64,000 nt of DNA from Azonexus sp. R2A61 (GTDB lineage Bacteria; Pseudomonadota; Gammaproteobacteria; Burkholderiales; Rhodocyclaceae): the NCBI RefSeq assembly GCF_021401135.1, contig NZ_JACBFO010000001.1, positions 558,001-622,000 of the forward strand, given 5' to 3'. Positions 17,131 to 26,271 of this stretch are shown here, one piece after another. Positions within the stretch are counted from its first letter, which is position 1, and each line of letters begins with the position of its first letter. A program made the position numbers and the translations under genes. The notes beneath the pieces are model-generated. The model worked only from the letters and a program-made list of their open reading frames with translations, did no database searches and was not told the origin of the DNA.

Positions 17131-20121
17131 TCAGTCGCTGGCTTCCGGCGGATTCAGCCATTGCCGTAGCTTGTCGAGCAGCAGGTCGGGGTTGACCGGT
17201 TTGGCGATGAAGTCGTTCATGCCGGCGGCCAGACACTGGGCGCGGTCCTCGGCGAAGGCGTTGGCGGTCATCGCGATGATCGGCATGGCGCCGCGTTCGC
17301 CCAGGGCGCGGATTGCGCGCGTGGCATCGAGGCCGTTGAGGCGCGGCATCTGCATGTCCATCAGGATGAGCGCGTAATTTTGCCGTTCGACGGCGTCGAC
17401 CGCAGCCTGGCCGTCAACCGCGACGTCGATCCGCAGGCCGCTGTCGTCGAGCAGTTGCAGGGTGATTTCGCGGTTGACCGGCTCGTCCTCGACCAACAGG
17501 ATGCTGCGTTGCCCGAATCCGCCGGTGTTGTCGATGGCGGCGGGGGGGTGAGGGAGGGGCGAGGTTTTTGCCAGCGGCAGGCGTACCGTCATCCAGAACC
17601 GGCTGCCCCGGCCGGGCAGGCTTTCGGCGCCGGTCGTGCCGCCCATCATTTCGGCCAGTTTGCGGGTGATCGCCAAGCCCAGGCCGGTGCCGCCGTAACG
17701 GCGGGTTGCCGAGTTGTCGGCCTGTTCGAAGGCCTGGAACAGCCGGGGAAGATCCTGTGCCGCGATGCCGATGCCGGTGTCGCTGACGGTGAAGCGCAAG
17801 TCGAGGCAATCGTCCTGGCGGTCGACGATGGTCGCTTCGATGGTGATGCTGCCCTGGTCGGTGAACTTGACCGCATTGCCGGCGTAATTCAGCAGCGCTT
17901 GCTGGAGCCGGACCGGGTCGCCGAGCAGCTGGGGCAAGTCGTCTGGCAGGTGGCAGCGCAGTTCGAGGCCCTTCTCGGCGATCTTGCCGTGCAGGATCGA
18001 TTCGATGTTGCCGAACAGTTGCCGGATGTCGAGCAGCGTCGAATCGAGCGTGAATTTGCCGGCTTCGATCTTGGACAGGTCGAGAATGGTGTTGATGATG
18101 TCGAGCAGGTGATGGCTGGCGGTTTCCAGTTTGCCGAGGCGTTCGCCCTGCTGTGCGGTCAGTCCGCTGCGGCGCAGGATGTAGGCCATGCCGGTGATGG
18201 CGTTGAGCGGTGTGCGGATTTCGTGCGACATGTTGGCCAGGAAGGCGCTTTTGGCGACGTTGGCGGTTTCGGCCGCTTCCTTGGCCTGGCGCAGGTCGGC
18301 GGTGCGTTGCTCGACCAGTTCCTCGAGATGTTGGCGGTGTCGCTGGAGTTCGACGGCCGCCGCCTTTTCCCGGCTGATGTCGTAGCAGAATCCGATGTAG
18401 CCGATGAAGCGGCCCTCGCTGTCGTAGCGTGGCGTGCCATCGTCGCGAATCCAGCGATATTCGCCGCTGGCGTGGCGCAGTCGGTATTCCATCGAAAACG
18501 GCTGCTGTCGTTCGAAATGCTCGACATAGCTGGCGATGCAGCGGCTGAAATCGTCGGGATGCACGCCTTCGGTCCAGCCGTTGCCCAGTTCCTGTTCGAC
18601 GGGGCGGCCGGTGAATTTGAGCCATTGCACGTTGAAGTAGTTGCAGCCCTTGTCCAGACCGGAGGTCCAGATCAGCGCCGAGCCGTTGTCGGCGAGGGTC
18701 CGGAAATGCTGCTCGCTTTCGCGCAGTGCGGCTTCGGCCAGCTTGCGGTCGTGAATGTCGGCGATGACGCCGACCAGGCCGAGCAGCGTGCCGTCCGGTG
18801 CAACCAGCCGGCGGCCGGTCAGGCGCCCCCAGAACTGGCGGTGATCGCCGCGCCAGTAAAGGCGTTCGAGGTCCACCTGATCGACCTGGCTGGAAAGCAG
18901 GGCGAGCATGTTGGTATGGCCGGTTTCACGCTCGTCGGGCGCGATCAGCGAGACGTAGGGGGCGCCGGTGAGTGCCTCGCGGGTCGTGCCGAACATGTCG
19001 GCCATGCGCTGGTTGGCGCGGGTGATGCGCCCGACCGGATCGACCAGGAAGATGGCGACGCTGGAGGCCTGGTAGATCTGCTCGAGCAAGGCCTCGTTGG
19101 CCTGCAGTCGCTCGTTGTCGGCCAGGTGGCGTTGCCAGAACCGGTTCACTAGCCAGCCGGCGAACAGCGTGACGGCAAGGAAGGCGGCGAGCAGTGCGCT
19201 GGTCTTGTAAACCTCGTTCCACCAGGCGGCGAAATAATCCTCCGGCGACATACCCACCTTGATGATGGCCGGCATGTTGCGTATCCGTTTATAGGCATAG
19301 CGGCGGGCATGACCATCGGCGACGGCATCGGTGGTGAACACGCCTTCCATTTCGTTTTCGGCGAACGCCGCTGCGAATTCCGGTGAGACCTGCTGCTTGC
19401 CGCTGCTGCCTAGCTCGCCGGCGACGGTGGGATAGCGCGTGATCAGTCGCGATTCGAGATCGCGCATGACGGCGCTGCCGTGCGGTCCGAGCTGCAGCGT
19501 CGACATCAGCTTGTAGAAGCCTTCGGTCGGTATCGCGGCGATCACGACGCCGCCGAAGCTGCCGTCGGGGAGATGCCAGGCGCGGGCGAAAGGAATCATC
19601 GGGCGACCGCTGATGCGTCCGATGATCGGCGGACTGATGGCGAGTTGCGGCGTGCCGGCAGCACGCAGCTGGACGAAGTAGCTGCGGTCGGCGTAGCTGA
19701 TCGGATGGTCGGGATCGAGACCTACGCCCCAGCGGACGATGCCGTCGCGGTCGGTGACCCGGAATGCCTCGACCGTCGGGATGCGGTCGGCCTGAAGCGC
19801 CAGGATGCCGTTCAGTTCGTCGTCGTTCCAGCGGTGATGACGGCTCTCCCGTTCCAGGTAATCGGCGATGGTGAGCAGGCCGAGATCGATGTGACGCACC
19901 GATTCGGCAATGTTGCTTTCCAGCAGCGTTGCCAGATTGGTCGTGTTGTCGTGGATCGCGCGGTCGATGTGGAGGCGGCTGTCGATCAGGTTCTGGGTGC
20001 CCAGGCCGATGACCAGCGCGTTGACCAGTGCGATGCCGAGCGTCAGCCAGCGGCCCAGGCGGGAACGGCGGCTTCCGCTGCTCGGTGGGTGCGCCGGCGG
20101 GCTGGCGGGATCGGTGCTCAG
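17131..20121 (-). CDS. Membrane-bound hybrid histidine kinase with PAS domains and receiver
   Basis: Two-component hybrid kinase of about 996 residues. A hydrophobic segment ([17 protein letters not shown]) near residue 27, a periplasmic sensing domain, and a second membrane segment ([22 protein letters not shown]) precede two PAS domains, the HisKA domain ([15 protein letters not shown]), HATPase ([14 protein letters not shown]) and a receiver ([10 protein letters not shown]). The first ATG/GTG in frame (GTG at 19899) would drop the first membrane helix. A CTG at 20121 behind GGAGAGAGA restores it, so I use that start with caution. The signal sensed is unknown. It is not HupT, which lies at 21752. 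Confidence 0.85.
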   Translation of the reverse strand: MSTDPASPPAHPPSSGSRRSRLGRWLTLGIALVNALVIGLGTQNLIDSRLHIDRAIHDNTTNLATLLESNIAESVRHIDLGLLTIADYLERESRHHRWNDDELNGILALQADRIPTVEAFRVTDRDGIVRWGVGLDPDHPISYADRSYFVQLRAAGTPQLAISPPIIGRISGRPMIPFARAWHLPDGSFGGVVIAAIPTEGFYKLMSTLQLGPHGSAVMRDLESRLITRYPTVAGELGSSGKQQVSPEFAAAFAENEMEGVFTTDAVADGHARRYAYKRIRNMPAIIKVGMSPEDYFAAWWNEVYKTSALLAAFLAVTLFAGWLVNRFWQRHLADNERLQANEALLEQIYQASSVAIFLVDPVGRITRANQRMADMFGTTREALTGAPYVSLIAPDERETGHTNMLALLSSQVDQVDLERLYWRGDHRQFWGRLTGRRLVAPDGTLLGLVGVIADIHDRKLAEAALRESEQHFRTLADNGSALIWTSGLDKGCNYFNVQWLKFTGRPVEQELGNGWTEGVHPDDFSRCIASYVEHFERQQPFSMEYRLRHASGEYRWIRDDGTPRYDSEGRFIGYIGFCYDISREKAAAVELQRHRQHLEELVEQRTADLRQAKEAAETANVAKSAFLANMSHEIRTPLNAITGMAYILRRSGLTAQQGERLGKLETASHHLLDIINTILDLSKIEAGKFTLDSTLLDIRQLFGNIESILHGKIAEKGLELRCHLPDDLPQLLGDPVRLQQALLNYAGNAVKFTDQGSITIEATIVDRQDDCLDLRFTVSDTGIGIAAQDLPRLFQAFEQADNSATRRYGGTGLGLAITRKLAEMMGGTTGAESLPGRGSRFWMTVRLPLAKTSPLPHPPAAIDNTGGFGQRSILLVEDEPVNREITLQLLDDSGLRIDVAVDGQAAVDAVERQNYALILMDMQMPRLNGLDATRAIRALGERGAMPIIAMTANAFAEDRAQCLAAGMNDFIAKPVNPDLLLDKLRQWLNPPEASD

Positions 20122-20199
20122 AAGTCTCTCTCCGACGGTCGTTTTTGCGTCAGATTACACCGCTCGGCGCGGGGCGACCAGCCGTGCCGCCCCGCCGCT

Positions 20200-21165
20200 T
20201 CAGAAACCGATCTTGCGACTGCGTCCGCTGCGGGCCTGGTCGAAGTCGCTGCCTTCCAGCCAGTTGCGTCCCGCCAGCTTGGCGGAGCCGAAGGCCGACA
20301 GCAGCCGCTTGCGCATGTCGCGCGGCGGCAGCGAGGCCAGGCGTTCGAGTACGCTGTCGTCCGGCTCGTCCGGAAAACCCCAGTCGTGTTCGCCGACCAT
20401 CTCGCGGTACAGCGCGCCGGCGATGCTCAGCGAAGCCGCGAGATCGGGGCGCGGCACTTCGTAGACATTCATCCGGTTGAGGATCGGTTCGGGAATGCCG
20501 CGTTCGTCGTTGGCCGTCGTCACCCACAGGATGTGCGAGGCATCGATGTCGATGTCGACGAACTCGTCCTTGAAGGCCTTGGCCGTGTCGTGTTCGAGCA
20601 GGCCGTAGAGGGCGCCCATCGGGTCGTAGCGCGAATCGCCGCCGGCCTTGTCGATTTCGTCGAGCACCACGATGGGGTTGGCGAAGTCGCCATGCACCAA
20701 AGTGTGCGCCACCTTGCCGGGCTTGGCGTTGTTCCATTGCGACGAGGAGCCGGACAATACCCAGCCTGCGGTCAACGCGCTCATCGACACGAATTCGTGG
20801 CCGGTGCCGAGCTGGCGGGCCAGTTCGCGGGCGAAGTGGGTCTTGCCGATGCCCGGTTCGCCGAGCAGCAGGATGGGCGTGAACTGCAACGGCTCGCTGC
20901 CGGCGACGGCCAGCGCGAGTTGCTTGCGGATATCGTCGATCACGTCGGCGAAGTTGGGGCAGCGGTCGTAGAGGTCGTCGACCTGATCGGCGCCGCTCGG
21001 CCGGACCAGGAAGCGGCCGCCGCCGCGTTGTCGCATCTTTTCGTAAAGCGCGGCGAGCGCCTCGTTGCGGTTGCCCGAGGCTTCCTCGAGCGCGCGCTCG
21101 ATGGCGGCGACGTCGTAGATGGTGCGCTCTTCGGCGACCGTGAGTCGGATGTCGGTGCTTGCCAT
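20200..21165 (-). CDS. Lon-like AAA+ ATPase without a protease domain
   Basis: 321-residue AAA+ ATPase with Walker A LLGEPGIGKTHFAREL near residue 109, Walker B IVVLDEIDK near 180, and sensor-1-like ILWVTTANDERGIPEPILNRM near 237. The arrangement resembles the ATPase part of Lon, but the protein stops after the small lid domain, with no Ser-Lys protease dyad. A role as a chaperone or remodelling factor is possible; the substrate is unknown. It lies 78 nt upstream of the hybrid kinase on the same strand and divergent from nikR. Confidence 0.75.
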   Translation of the reverse strand: MASTDIRLTVAEERTIYDVAAIERALEEASGNRNEALAALYEKMRQRGGGRFLVRPSGADQVDDLYDRCPNFADVIDDIRKQLALAVAGSEPLQFTPILLLGEPGIGKTHFARELARQLGTGHEFVSMSALTAGWVLSGSSSQWNNAKPGKVAHTLVHGDFANPIVVLDEIDKAGGDSRYDPMGALYGLLEHDTAKAFKDEFVDIDIDASHILWVTTANDERGIPEPILNRMNVYEVPRPDLAASLSIAGALYREMVGEHDWGFPDEPDDSVLERLASLPPRDMRKRLLSAFGSAKLAGRNWLEGSDFDQARSGRSRKIGF

Positions 21166-21294
21166 GATGACTTCCTCCTGACGCTGTTGACTGCCTTAAC
21201 GGTTCGGAAGCGGCCGGGGTTGAATCCGGTGCCCCCTGATCGATAGCTAGCATTTCCCGTTCCAGCCGGATTGGGAAATAATGCCGCCATCCCC

Positions 21295-21305
21295 GTCGAC
21301 CGCAG
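21295..21305 (-). repeat. Dispersed motif copy in the nikR leader
   Basis: Exact CTGCGGTCGAC core on the minus strand, 7 nt upstream of the nikR ATG and outside any coding region. An A/T tract (ATTATTT) lies 14 nt beyond the core, matching the two-part pattern described in the findings. Being non-coding, this copy cannot be explained by codon choice. Confidence 0.7.
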
Positions 21306-21312
21306 GAACGCC

Positions 21313-21777
21313 ATGGAACGCTTCACCATTTCGCTGGACGAGTCGCTGGCTCGCCAGTTCGACGAACTGATCGCCGCCCGCGGCTACGTCAACCGCTCGG
21401 AAGCCGTGCGCGACCTGATCCGCGGTGCCATCGAGCAGGACCGCCAGCGCGCCGCGCCGACCGGCCAGTGCGTGGCCAATCTCTCTTATGTGTACAACCA
21501 TCACGAGCGGGAACTGTCGGAACGTCTGACCGGCCTGCAGCACGACCGCCACGACCTGACGGTGGCGGCGATGCACACCCACCTCGACCACGACCATTGT
21601 CTGGAAACCGTCATTCTGAAAGGGTCGACCGCAGAAGTCCGACAATTTGCCGATGCGCTGGTCGCCGAGCGCGGCGTGCGCCACGGCCAGCTCAACCTGA
21701 TCGCGCTGGAGGCCGAATACCACCATGCGCACGACGAGCACGGCAGCGATCATGTCCACTACCGCCCCACCCGCTGA
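21313..21777 (+). CDS. nikR: Nickel-responsive regulator NikR
   Basis: 154-residue ribbon-helix-helix repressor that binds DNA when nickel is bound. The DNA-binding part is MERFTISLDESLARQFDELIAARGYVNRSEAVRDLIR. The ACT-like domain carries the square-planar nickel ligands in HTHLDHDHCLE, and GSTAEVRQFADALVAERGVRHGQL follows as in other NikR proteins. The tail is His-rich (YHHAHDEHGSDHVH), which is longer than in E. coli. A NikR-type operator lies before the nickel permease at 23168. The gene overlaps hupT by 26 nt. Confidence 0.95.
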   Translation: MERFTISLDESLARQFDELIAARGYVNRSEAVRDLIRGAIEQDRQRAAPTGQCVANLSYVYNHHERELSERLTGLQHDRHDLTVAAMHTHLDHDHCLETVILKGSTAEVRQFADALVAERGVRHGQLNLIALEAEYHHAHDEHGSDHVHYRPTR

Positions 21778-23098
21778 CCGGCCCGACGATCCGCTGCTGG
21801 CGGCGACCGGGGAGCAGGCCTGGATCGAGGTGATCCAGAAGATGGACGAGGTCTACAACGATCTCCTCCAGTACGAAGTGGCGCTGGAAGAAAAGAACGC
21901 GGCGCTCGAGGAGTCGCACCAGTTCATCGAGAGCGTGCTGGCTTCGATGTCGGACATCCTGATCGTCTGCGACCGCAACGGCGGCATCGAGGAGGTCAAT
22001 CCCTCGCTCTGCCATTTCGCCGGCAAGAGCGCCGAACAGTTGGCGCACACGCCGGTGTTCGAGTTGTTCGCCGACGATCTCGAGCGGGCCAGGGCCCGCG
22101 ACATCTTCAGCCGCTACGGACGTGAGGGCGTACACGACTGCGAGTTCTTTTTGCGCGCCGGCGACGGGTCGACCGTGCCGGTGTCGATGAACTGCACGCC
22201 GCGTGTCTCGCAGACCGGCAAACTGATGGGCATGGTGGTCACCGGCCGCCCGGTCGGCGAACTGCGCAAGGCCTATCAGGCGCTGCGCCAGGCGCACGAC
22301 GACCTGAAACGGACGCAGGGGCAATTGCTGCATGCCGAGAAAATGGTCTCGCTGGGCCGCCTGGTCGCCGGTGTCGCGCATGAATTGAACAATCCGATCA
22401 GCTTCGTGCTGGGCAACGTGCTGTCGCTGAAGCGTTATTCGGGCCGTCTGGAAAACTATCTGGCGGCGGTGCACGACAGTGCCGCCGCCAGCGAGCCGGC
22501 GCTGGCCGGCTTGCGCGACACCTTGCGCATCGATCGCATCCTGGCCGACATGCCGCAATTGATCGACGGCATGATCGAAGGTGCCGAACGCACGCGCGAC
22601 ATCGTCGACGCCCTGAAGCGCTTTTCGGCGGTAGACAAGATGACGCCCGAGCGCGTCAATCTGAACGAGGTGGTCGAGCGTTCGGTGCGCTGGGTGGTGC
22701 AGAGCGCCGGCGGAAGATTTGCGGTCGACATCGATTTGCCGCCCGATCTGCATTGCGCGGGCTCGTCCGGCCAGTTGCAGCAGGTGGTGATGAACCTTGT
22801 GCAGAACGCCTGCGATGCAACCGCCGGCCAGCGCGATGCGCGTCTGGCGATTGCCGGCCGCCACGCCGACGGCCAGATCATCCTGCAGTTCACCGATAAC
22901 GGTCCGGGGATTGCCGAGCCGCACCTCGGGCGGCTGTTCGAGCCTTTCTTCACCACCAAGCCGGTCGGCCAGGGCACCGGCCTCGGTCTGTCGATCAGCT
23001 ACGGCATCGTCGAGCGACACGGCGGTCGGCTGGAGGCGGCCAATCGGCCCGCTGGTGGAGCGGAATTCATCCTTTCACTGCCGGTGGAAAGTCGCTGA
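21752..23098 (+). CDS. hupT: Hydrogen-signalling histidine kinase HupT/HoxJ
   Basis: 448-residue soluble kinase that relays the H2 signal from HupUV to HoxA. The N-terminal section WIEVIQKMDEVYNDLLQYEVALEEKN is a HupT/HoxJ hallmark, followed by a PAS domain (ASMSDILIVCDRNGGIEEVN), the H-box GVAHELNNPISFVLGN near residue 212, and HATPase motifs NLVQNACDA, DNGPGI and GTGLGLSISYGIVERHGG. No membrane segment is present. The ATG lies inside the 3' end of nikR, so nickel repressor and H2 kinase are translated from one message. Confidence 0.92.
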   Translation: MSTTAPPADRPDDPLLAATGEQAWIEVIQKMDEVYNDLLQYEVALEEKNAALEESHQFIESVLASMSDILIVCDRNGGIEEVNPSLCHFAGKSAEQLAHTPVFELFADDLERARARDIFSRYGREGVHDCEFFLRAGDGSTVPVSMNCTPRVSQTGKLMGMVVTGRPVGELRKAYQALRQAHDDLKRTQGQLLHAEKMVSLGRLVAGVAHELNNPISFVLGNVLSLKRYSGRLENYLAAVHDSAAASEPALAGLRDTLRIDRILADMPQLIDGMIEGAERTRDIVDALKRFSAVDKMTPERVNLNEVVERSVRWVVQSAGGRFAVDIDLPPDLHCAGSSGQLQQVVMNLVQNACDATAGQRDARLAIAGRHADGQIILQFTDNGPGIAEPHLGRLFEPFFTTKPVGQGTGLGLSISYGIVERHGGRLEAANRPAGGAEFILSLPVESR

Positions 23099-23167
23099 CC
23101 AATTGGCCGGTGGCAAACGCCGGGCAACGCAATACGAACAATGACTTATTGCGCTGGCACGTTCTTT

Positions 23168-23194
23168 GTATGAAGATGAATATAAATTTCATAC
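23168..23194. promoter_or_regulatory. NikR-type operator upstream of the nickel permease
   Basis: Inverted repeat GTATGA-N15-TCATAC (arms extend to GTATGAA/TTCATAC). The E. coli NikR box is GTATGA-N16-TCATAC, so the arms match exactly and the spacer is one base shorter. It ends 15 nt before the permease ATG, where a bound repressor would block the promoter or ribosome site. nikR itself lies two genes upstream. Confidence 0.8.
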
Positions 23195-23209
23195 AGAGGG
23201 GTGCCGTTG

Positions 23210-24019
23210 ATGGAAGCCTTGCCCGGCGACTGGCTGTCGCTGCTGATCCTGACCTTCGTGCTCGGCATGAAGCACGGCTTCGATGCCGATCATCTCGCCA
23301 CCATCGACGGCCTGACCCGTTACAACGCCCGGCAGCGTCCGACGCTGGCGCGCTGGTGCGGTACCTTTTTCTCGCTCGGGCATGGCGCCGTGGTGATGGC
23401 CATCGCGCTCGGCGTTTCGGCGCTGGCCGGTCAGTGGGCGGTGCCGGAATGGTTCGGTGTGCTCGGCTCGGTGATCTCGATCGCCTTCCTGGTCGCCCTC
23501 GGTAGTCTCAACCTGGCCGCGGTGCTCCGTGCCGGACCGGATGAAATGGTCCAGCCGGTGGGGATCAAGGGCCGCCTGCTCGGGAAATTGCGCCATGTCT
23601 CGCATCCGGCGCTGGTGGCGCTGGTCGGCGCGCTGTTCGCGCTGTCCTTCGATACCCTGTCGCAGGCCGCCTTCTTTGCGCTGACCGCGACGCAGTTCGG
23701 CGGCTGGCAGCACGCCCTGCTGCTCGCCACGCTGTTCATGGCCGGCATGCTGCTGACCGACGGGATCAACGGCTTGTGGATTGCCCGCCTGATCGCCCGG
23801 GCCGACCAAGTGGCGCTGATCGCGTCGCGCGTCATGGGGCTGGTCGTTTCCGGCGTCAGCCTGCTGGTCGCTGCTTTCGGTGCCGCCAAGCTGTTGTCGC
23901 CGGCGGTCGATGCCTGGAGCGAGGGCAAGGAACTGATGTTCGGGGCGGCGTTGGTGGCGATCATCGCGCTGAGCTTTTTCGCAGCGGTCCGGCTCACTCG
24001 CCGGCCGGTCATGGCTTGA
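23210..24019 (+). CDS. Nickel/cobalt permease, NiCoT (HoxN/NixA) family
   Basis: 269-residue inner-membrane nickel importer. The family signature HGFDADHLATIDGLTR (HxxxxDH) is near residue 21, FFSLGHGAVVM near 54 and LGSLNLAAV near 95; about eight hydrophobic segments are visible. I chose the ATG at 23210 over the GTG at 23201 because GAGGGG lies 8 nt upstream of it. The NikR-type operator sits immediately before the gene, implying repression when nickel is ample. It would feed the hydrogenase maturation genes of the same locus. Confidence 0.93.
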   Translation: MEALPGDWLSLLILTFVLGMKHGFDADHLATIDGLTRYNARQRPTLARWCGTFFSLGHGAVVMAIALGVSALAGQWAVPEWFGVLGSVISIAFLVALGSLNLAAVLRAGPDEMVQPVGIKGRLLGKLRHVSHPALVALVGALFALSFDTLSQAAFFALTATQFGGWQHALLLATLFMAGMLLTDGINGLWIARLIARADQVALIASRVMGLVVSGVSLLVAAFGAAKLLSPAVDAWSEGKELMFGAALVAIIALSFFAAVRLTRRPVMA

Positions 24020-24034
24020 TTCTCAGGGAGGAGT

Positions 24035-24057
24035 GGCCGGTTCGCCGGCCTTTTTTT
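24035..24057 (+). terminator. Rho-independent terminator between permease and receptor genes
   Basis: Hairpin GGCCGG-TTCG-CCGGCC followed by seven T. It starts 16 nt after the permease stop and ends only 4 nt before the receptor ATG. The UUCG tetraloop and T run make it a strong terminator by rule. A purine-rich GGGAGGAG (24026-24033) lies just upstream of the stem. Confidence 0.85.
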
Positions 24058-24061
24058 GACG

Positions 24062-26128
24062 ATGATGGTAAGAAAAAATCTGATTGCTTCATATCTGGCC
24101 TTCGCATCCGGTGCGGTGCTGGCACAAGGGATGACCGAATTGTCGACGGTCGAGGTCCGCTCGCGCATCGAAAATCTCGAGGGCATCGCCAGTGCCGGCA
24201 GCGAAGGCGTGGTATCCGGCCTGCGTTTGTCCACGGTGCCGGTGTTGCGGCCCGGCGAGGCGCTGGAAATGGTGCCCGGGCTGATCGTCACGCAGCATGC
24301 CGGTGACGGCAAGGCCAATCAGTACTTCCTGCGCGGCTTCAATCTCGATCACGGGACCGATTTCGCGACCTCGATCGGCGGCGTGCCGGTGAACATGCCG
24401 ACGCATGCGCACGGTCAGGGCTACACCGATCTTAATTTCCTGATTCCCGAACTGGTCGACCGCATCGCTTATCGCAAGGGGCCCTACTTTGCGGAAGAAG
24501 GCGATTTCTCGTCGGCGGGTGCGGCGCATATCGACTACGTACGGCGGCTCGATGCCGGGCTGGCTCAGGTCACGCTTGGCCGCAACGGCTACGCCCGCTC
24601 GCTGCTGGCCGGATCGCCCCAGCTGGCCGAGGGCAATCTGCTCTATGCGCTGGAACTTTTCCACAACGACGGGCCGTGGCAGGTCGACGAGCATTATCGC
24701 AAGCTCAACGGTATCCTGCGTTACAGCCGCGGATCGCGCGATGACGGCTGGTCGGTGACCGGCATGGCTTATCGCGGGCGCTGGGTATCGACCGACCAGA
24801 TTCCGCAACGGGCGGTCGATCGCGGCCAGATCGACCGTTTCGGCTCGCTGGACGACAGTGCCGGGGGGCGGACGCATCGCTACAGTCTGTCCGGCGAATG
24901 GGCCCGGCGCGGAGAGGATGCGCAGACCCGCGCGACCTTCTGGGGACTGGCTTCGGGCCTGGATCTGTGGTCCAACTTCAGTTACTGCACCAATGGCTGC
25001 CCGCCGGGCGACCAGTTCAAGCAGGCCGAGCGGCGCAAGGCCGGGGGCTTCTCGGTATCGCACGAGCTGTTCGGTCGCCTGGGGGGCTTCGAGGTGATCA
25101 ACGCGATCGGCCTGCAGGGGCGTATCGATCGGCTGAGCCCGGTCGGCCTGTACCAGACCGAGGCGCGCGAAACCCTGGCGACGGTCCGCGAGGATCACGT
25201 CACACAACGCAGTCTTGGCTTGTGGTTGCAAAACGAGACCAAGTGGACGAGCTGGTTCCGCTCGATCCAGGGGCTGCGGGCCGATGCCTACGATTTCACG
25301 GTCGACAGCGATAATCCGGCAAATTCCGGCAAGGCCGACGACGCGATCGTGACGCCGAAGCTGTCGCTGATTTTCGGGCCCTGGCGGAAGACCGAGCTGT
25401 ATCTGAACTACGGTCACGGGTTCCATTCCAACGATGCGCGCGGTTCGACCATCACCGTCGATCCCGCCACCGGCACCCCGTTCGACGCCAACGGCAATCC
25501 GGTGCGCCGCGTGCAACCGCTGGTGCGCACGCGTGGCAGCGAGCTGGGCCTGCGCTCGGAAATCCTGCCCGGCTGGCAGTCGACCGTAGCCCTGTGGCAA
25601 CTCGAGGCGGCCTCGGAGCTGCTGTTCGTCGGCGATGCCGGGACGACCGAAGCATCGCGCCCGTCGCGTCGCTACGGCGTGGAATGGACCAATCTCTATA
25701 CCTTGTCCGACTGGTTGGCGGTCGATGCCGATTTTTCCTGGTCGCATGCCCGTTTCCGCGATTCGGCGCCGGAAGGCGATCATATCCCGGGGGCTGTGAC
25801 GACCACCGCCAACGTTGGTCTGACGCTGGATCGCCTCGGTCCGTGGTTCGGTTCCGTGCGCTGGCGCTACTTCGGGCCGCGACCGTTGGTCGAGGACAAT
25901 TCGGTACGCTCCCGGGCCTCGTCGCTGACCAATCTGCGCGTCGGCTATCGCCTGTCGCCGCGGCTGATGCTGGCGCTTGATGTCTACAACCTGTTCGACA
26001 GCAAGGCCAACGACATCGAGTACTGGTACGAATCGCAACTGGCCGGCGAAGGGGCGCCGGTCGCCGATCGGCATCTGCATCCGACTGAACCGCGTAGCGG
26101 CAGACTGACCCTGCAATACCGTTTCTGA
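24062..26128 (+). CDS. TonB-dependent outer membrane receptor, probably for nickel
   Basis: 688-residue outer-membrane transporter. A signal peptide (MMVRKNLIASYLAFASGAVLAQG) leads into a TonB box-like ELSTVEVRSR and a plug domain with GDGKANQYFLRGFNLDHGTDFATSI and the His-bearing NMPTHAHGQGYTDLN. The 22-strand barrel ends in the aromatic LTLQYRF typical of outer-membrane proteins. Nickel as substrate is inferred from the adjoining NikR and nickel permease genes. The ATG lies 4 nt after a terminator hairpin and has no normal ribosome site next to it. Confidence 0.85.
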   Translation: MMVRKNLIASYLAFASGAVLAQGMTELSTVEVRSRIENLEGIASAGSEGVVSGLRLSTVPVLRPGEALEMVPGLIVTQHAGDGKANQYFLRGFNLDHGTDFATSIGGVPVNMPTHAHGQGYTDLNFLIPELVDRIAYRKGPYFAEEGDFSSAGAAHIDYVRRLDAGLAQVTLGRNGYARSLLAGSPQLAEGNLLYALELFHNDGPWQVDEHYRKLNGILRYSRGSRDDGWSVTGMAYRGRWVSTDQIPQRAVDRGQIDRFGSLDDSAGGRTHRYSLSGEWARRGEDAQTRATFWGLASGLDLWSNFSYCTNGCPPGDQFKQAERRKAGGFSVSHELFGRLGGFEVINAIGLQGRIDRLSPVGLYQTEARETLATVREDHVTQRSLGLWLQNETKWTSWFRSIQGLRADAYDFTVDSDNPANSGKADDAIVTPKLSLIFGPWRKTELYLNYGHGFHSNDARGSTITVDPATGTPFDANGNPVRRVQPLVRTRGSELGLRSEILPGWQSTVALWQLEAASELLFVGDAGTTEASRPSRRYGVEWTNLYTLSDWLAVDADFSWSHARFRDSAPEGDHIPGAVTTTANVGLTLDRLGPWFGSVRWRYFGPRPLVEDNSVRSRASSLTNLRVGYRLSPRLMLALDVYNLFDSKANDIEYWYESQLAGEGAPVADRHLHPTEPRSGRLTLQYRF

Positions 26129-26271
26129 GGTGCCGGGAGGCGGGGCGGCAAGGCTGTTCCGCCCCTTCGGATTCCACGTAGTTCGGCTTATAATTCATAA
26201 TTACAAACCATTCCCCGCCGACTTGGTTTAATCTGCGGGGTTTCCCCAATTGCGTAAGCCGAGGAGATTCC

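Noticed and set aside
17380..19152. 590-residue plus-strand frame opposite the hybrid kinase
   Set aside because: Antisense shadow; the kinase domains on the other strand are unmistakable.
26142..26165. GGGGCGG...CCGCCCC stem after the TonB receptor gene
   Set aside because: Loop of 10 nt and no T run, so I did not call it a terminator.
26189..26194. TATAAT before maeB as a -10 box
   Set aside because: No convincing -35 partner at the right distance; left out as a promoter call.
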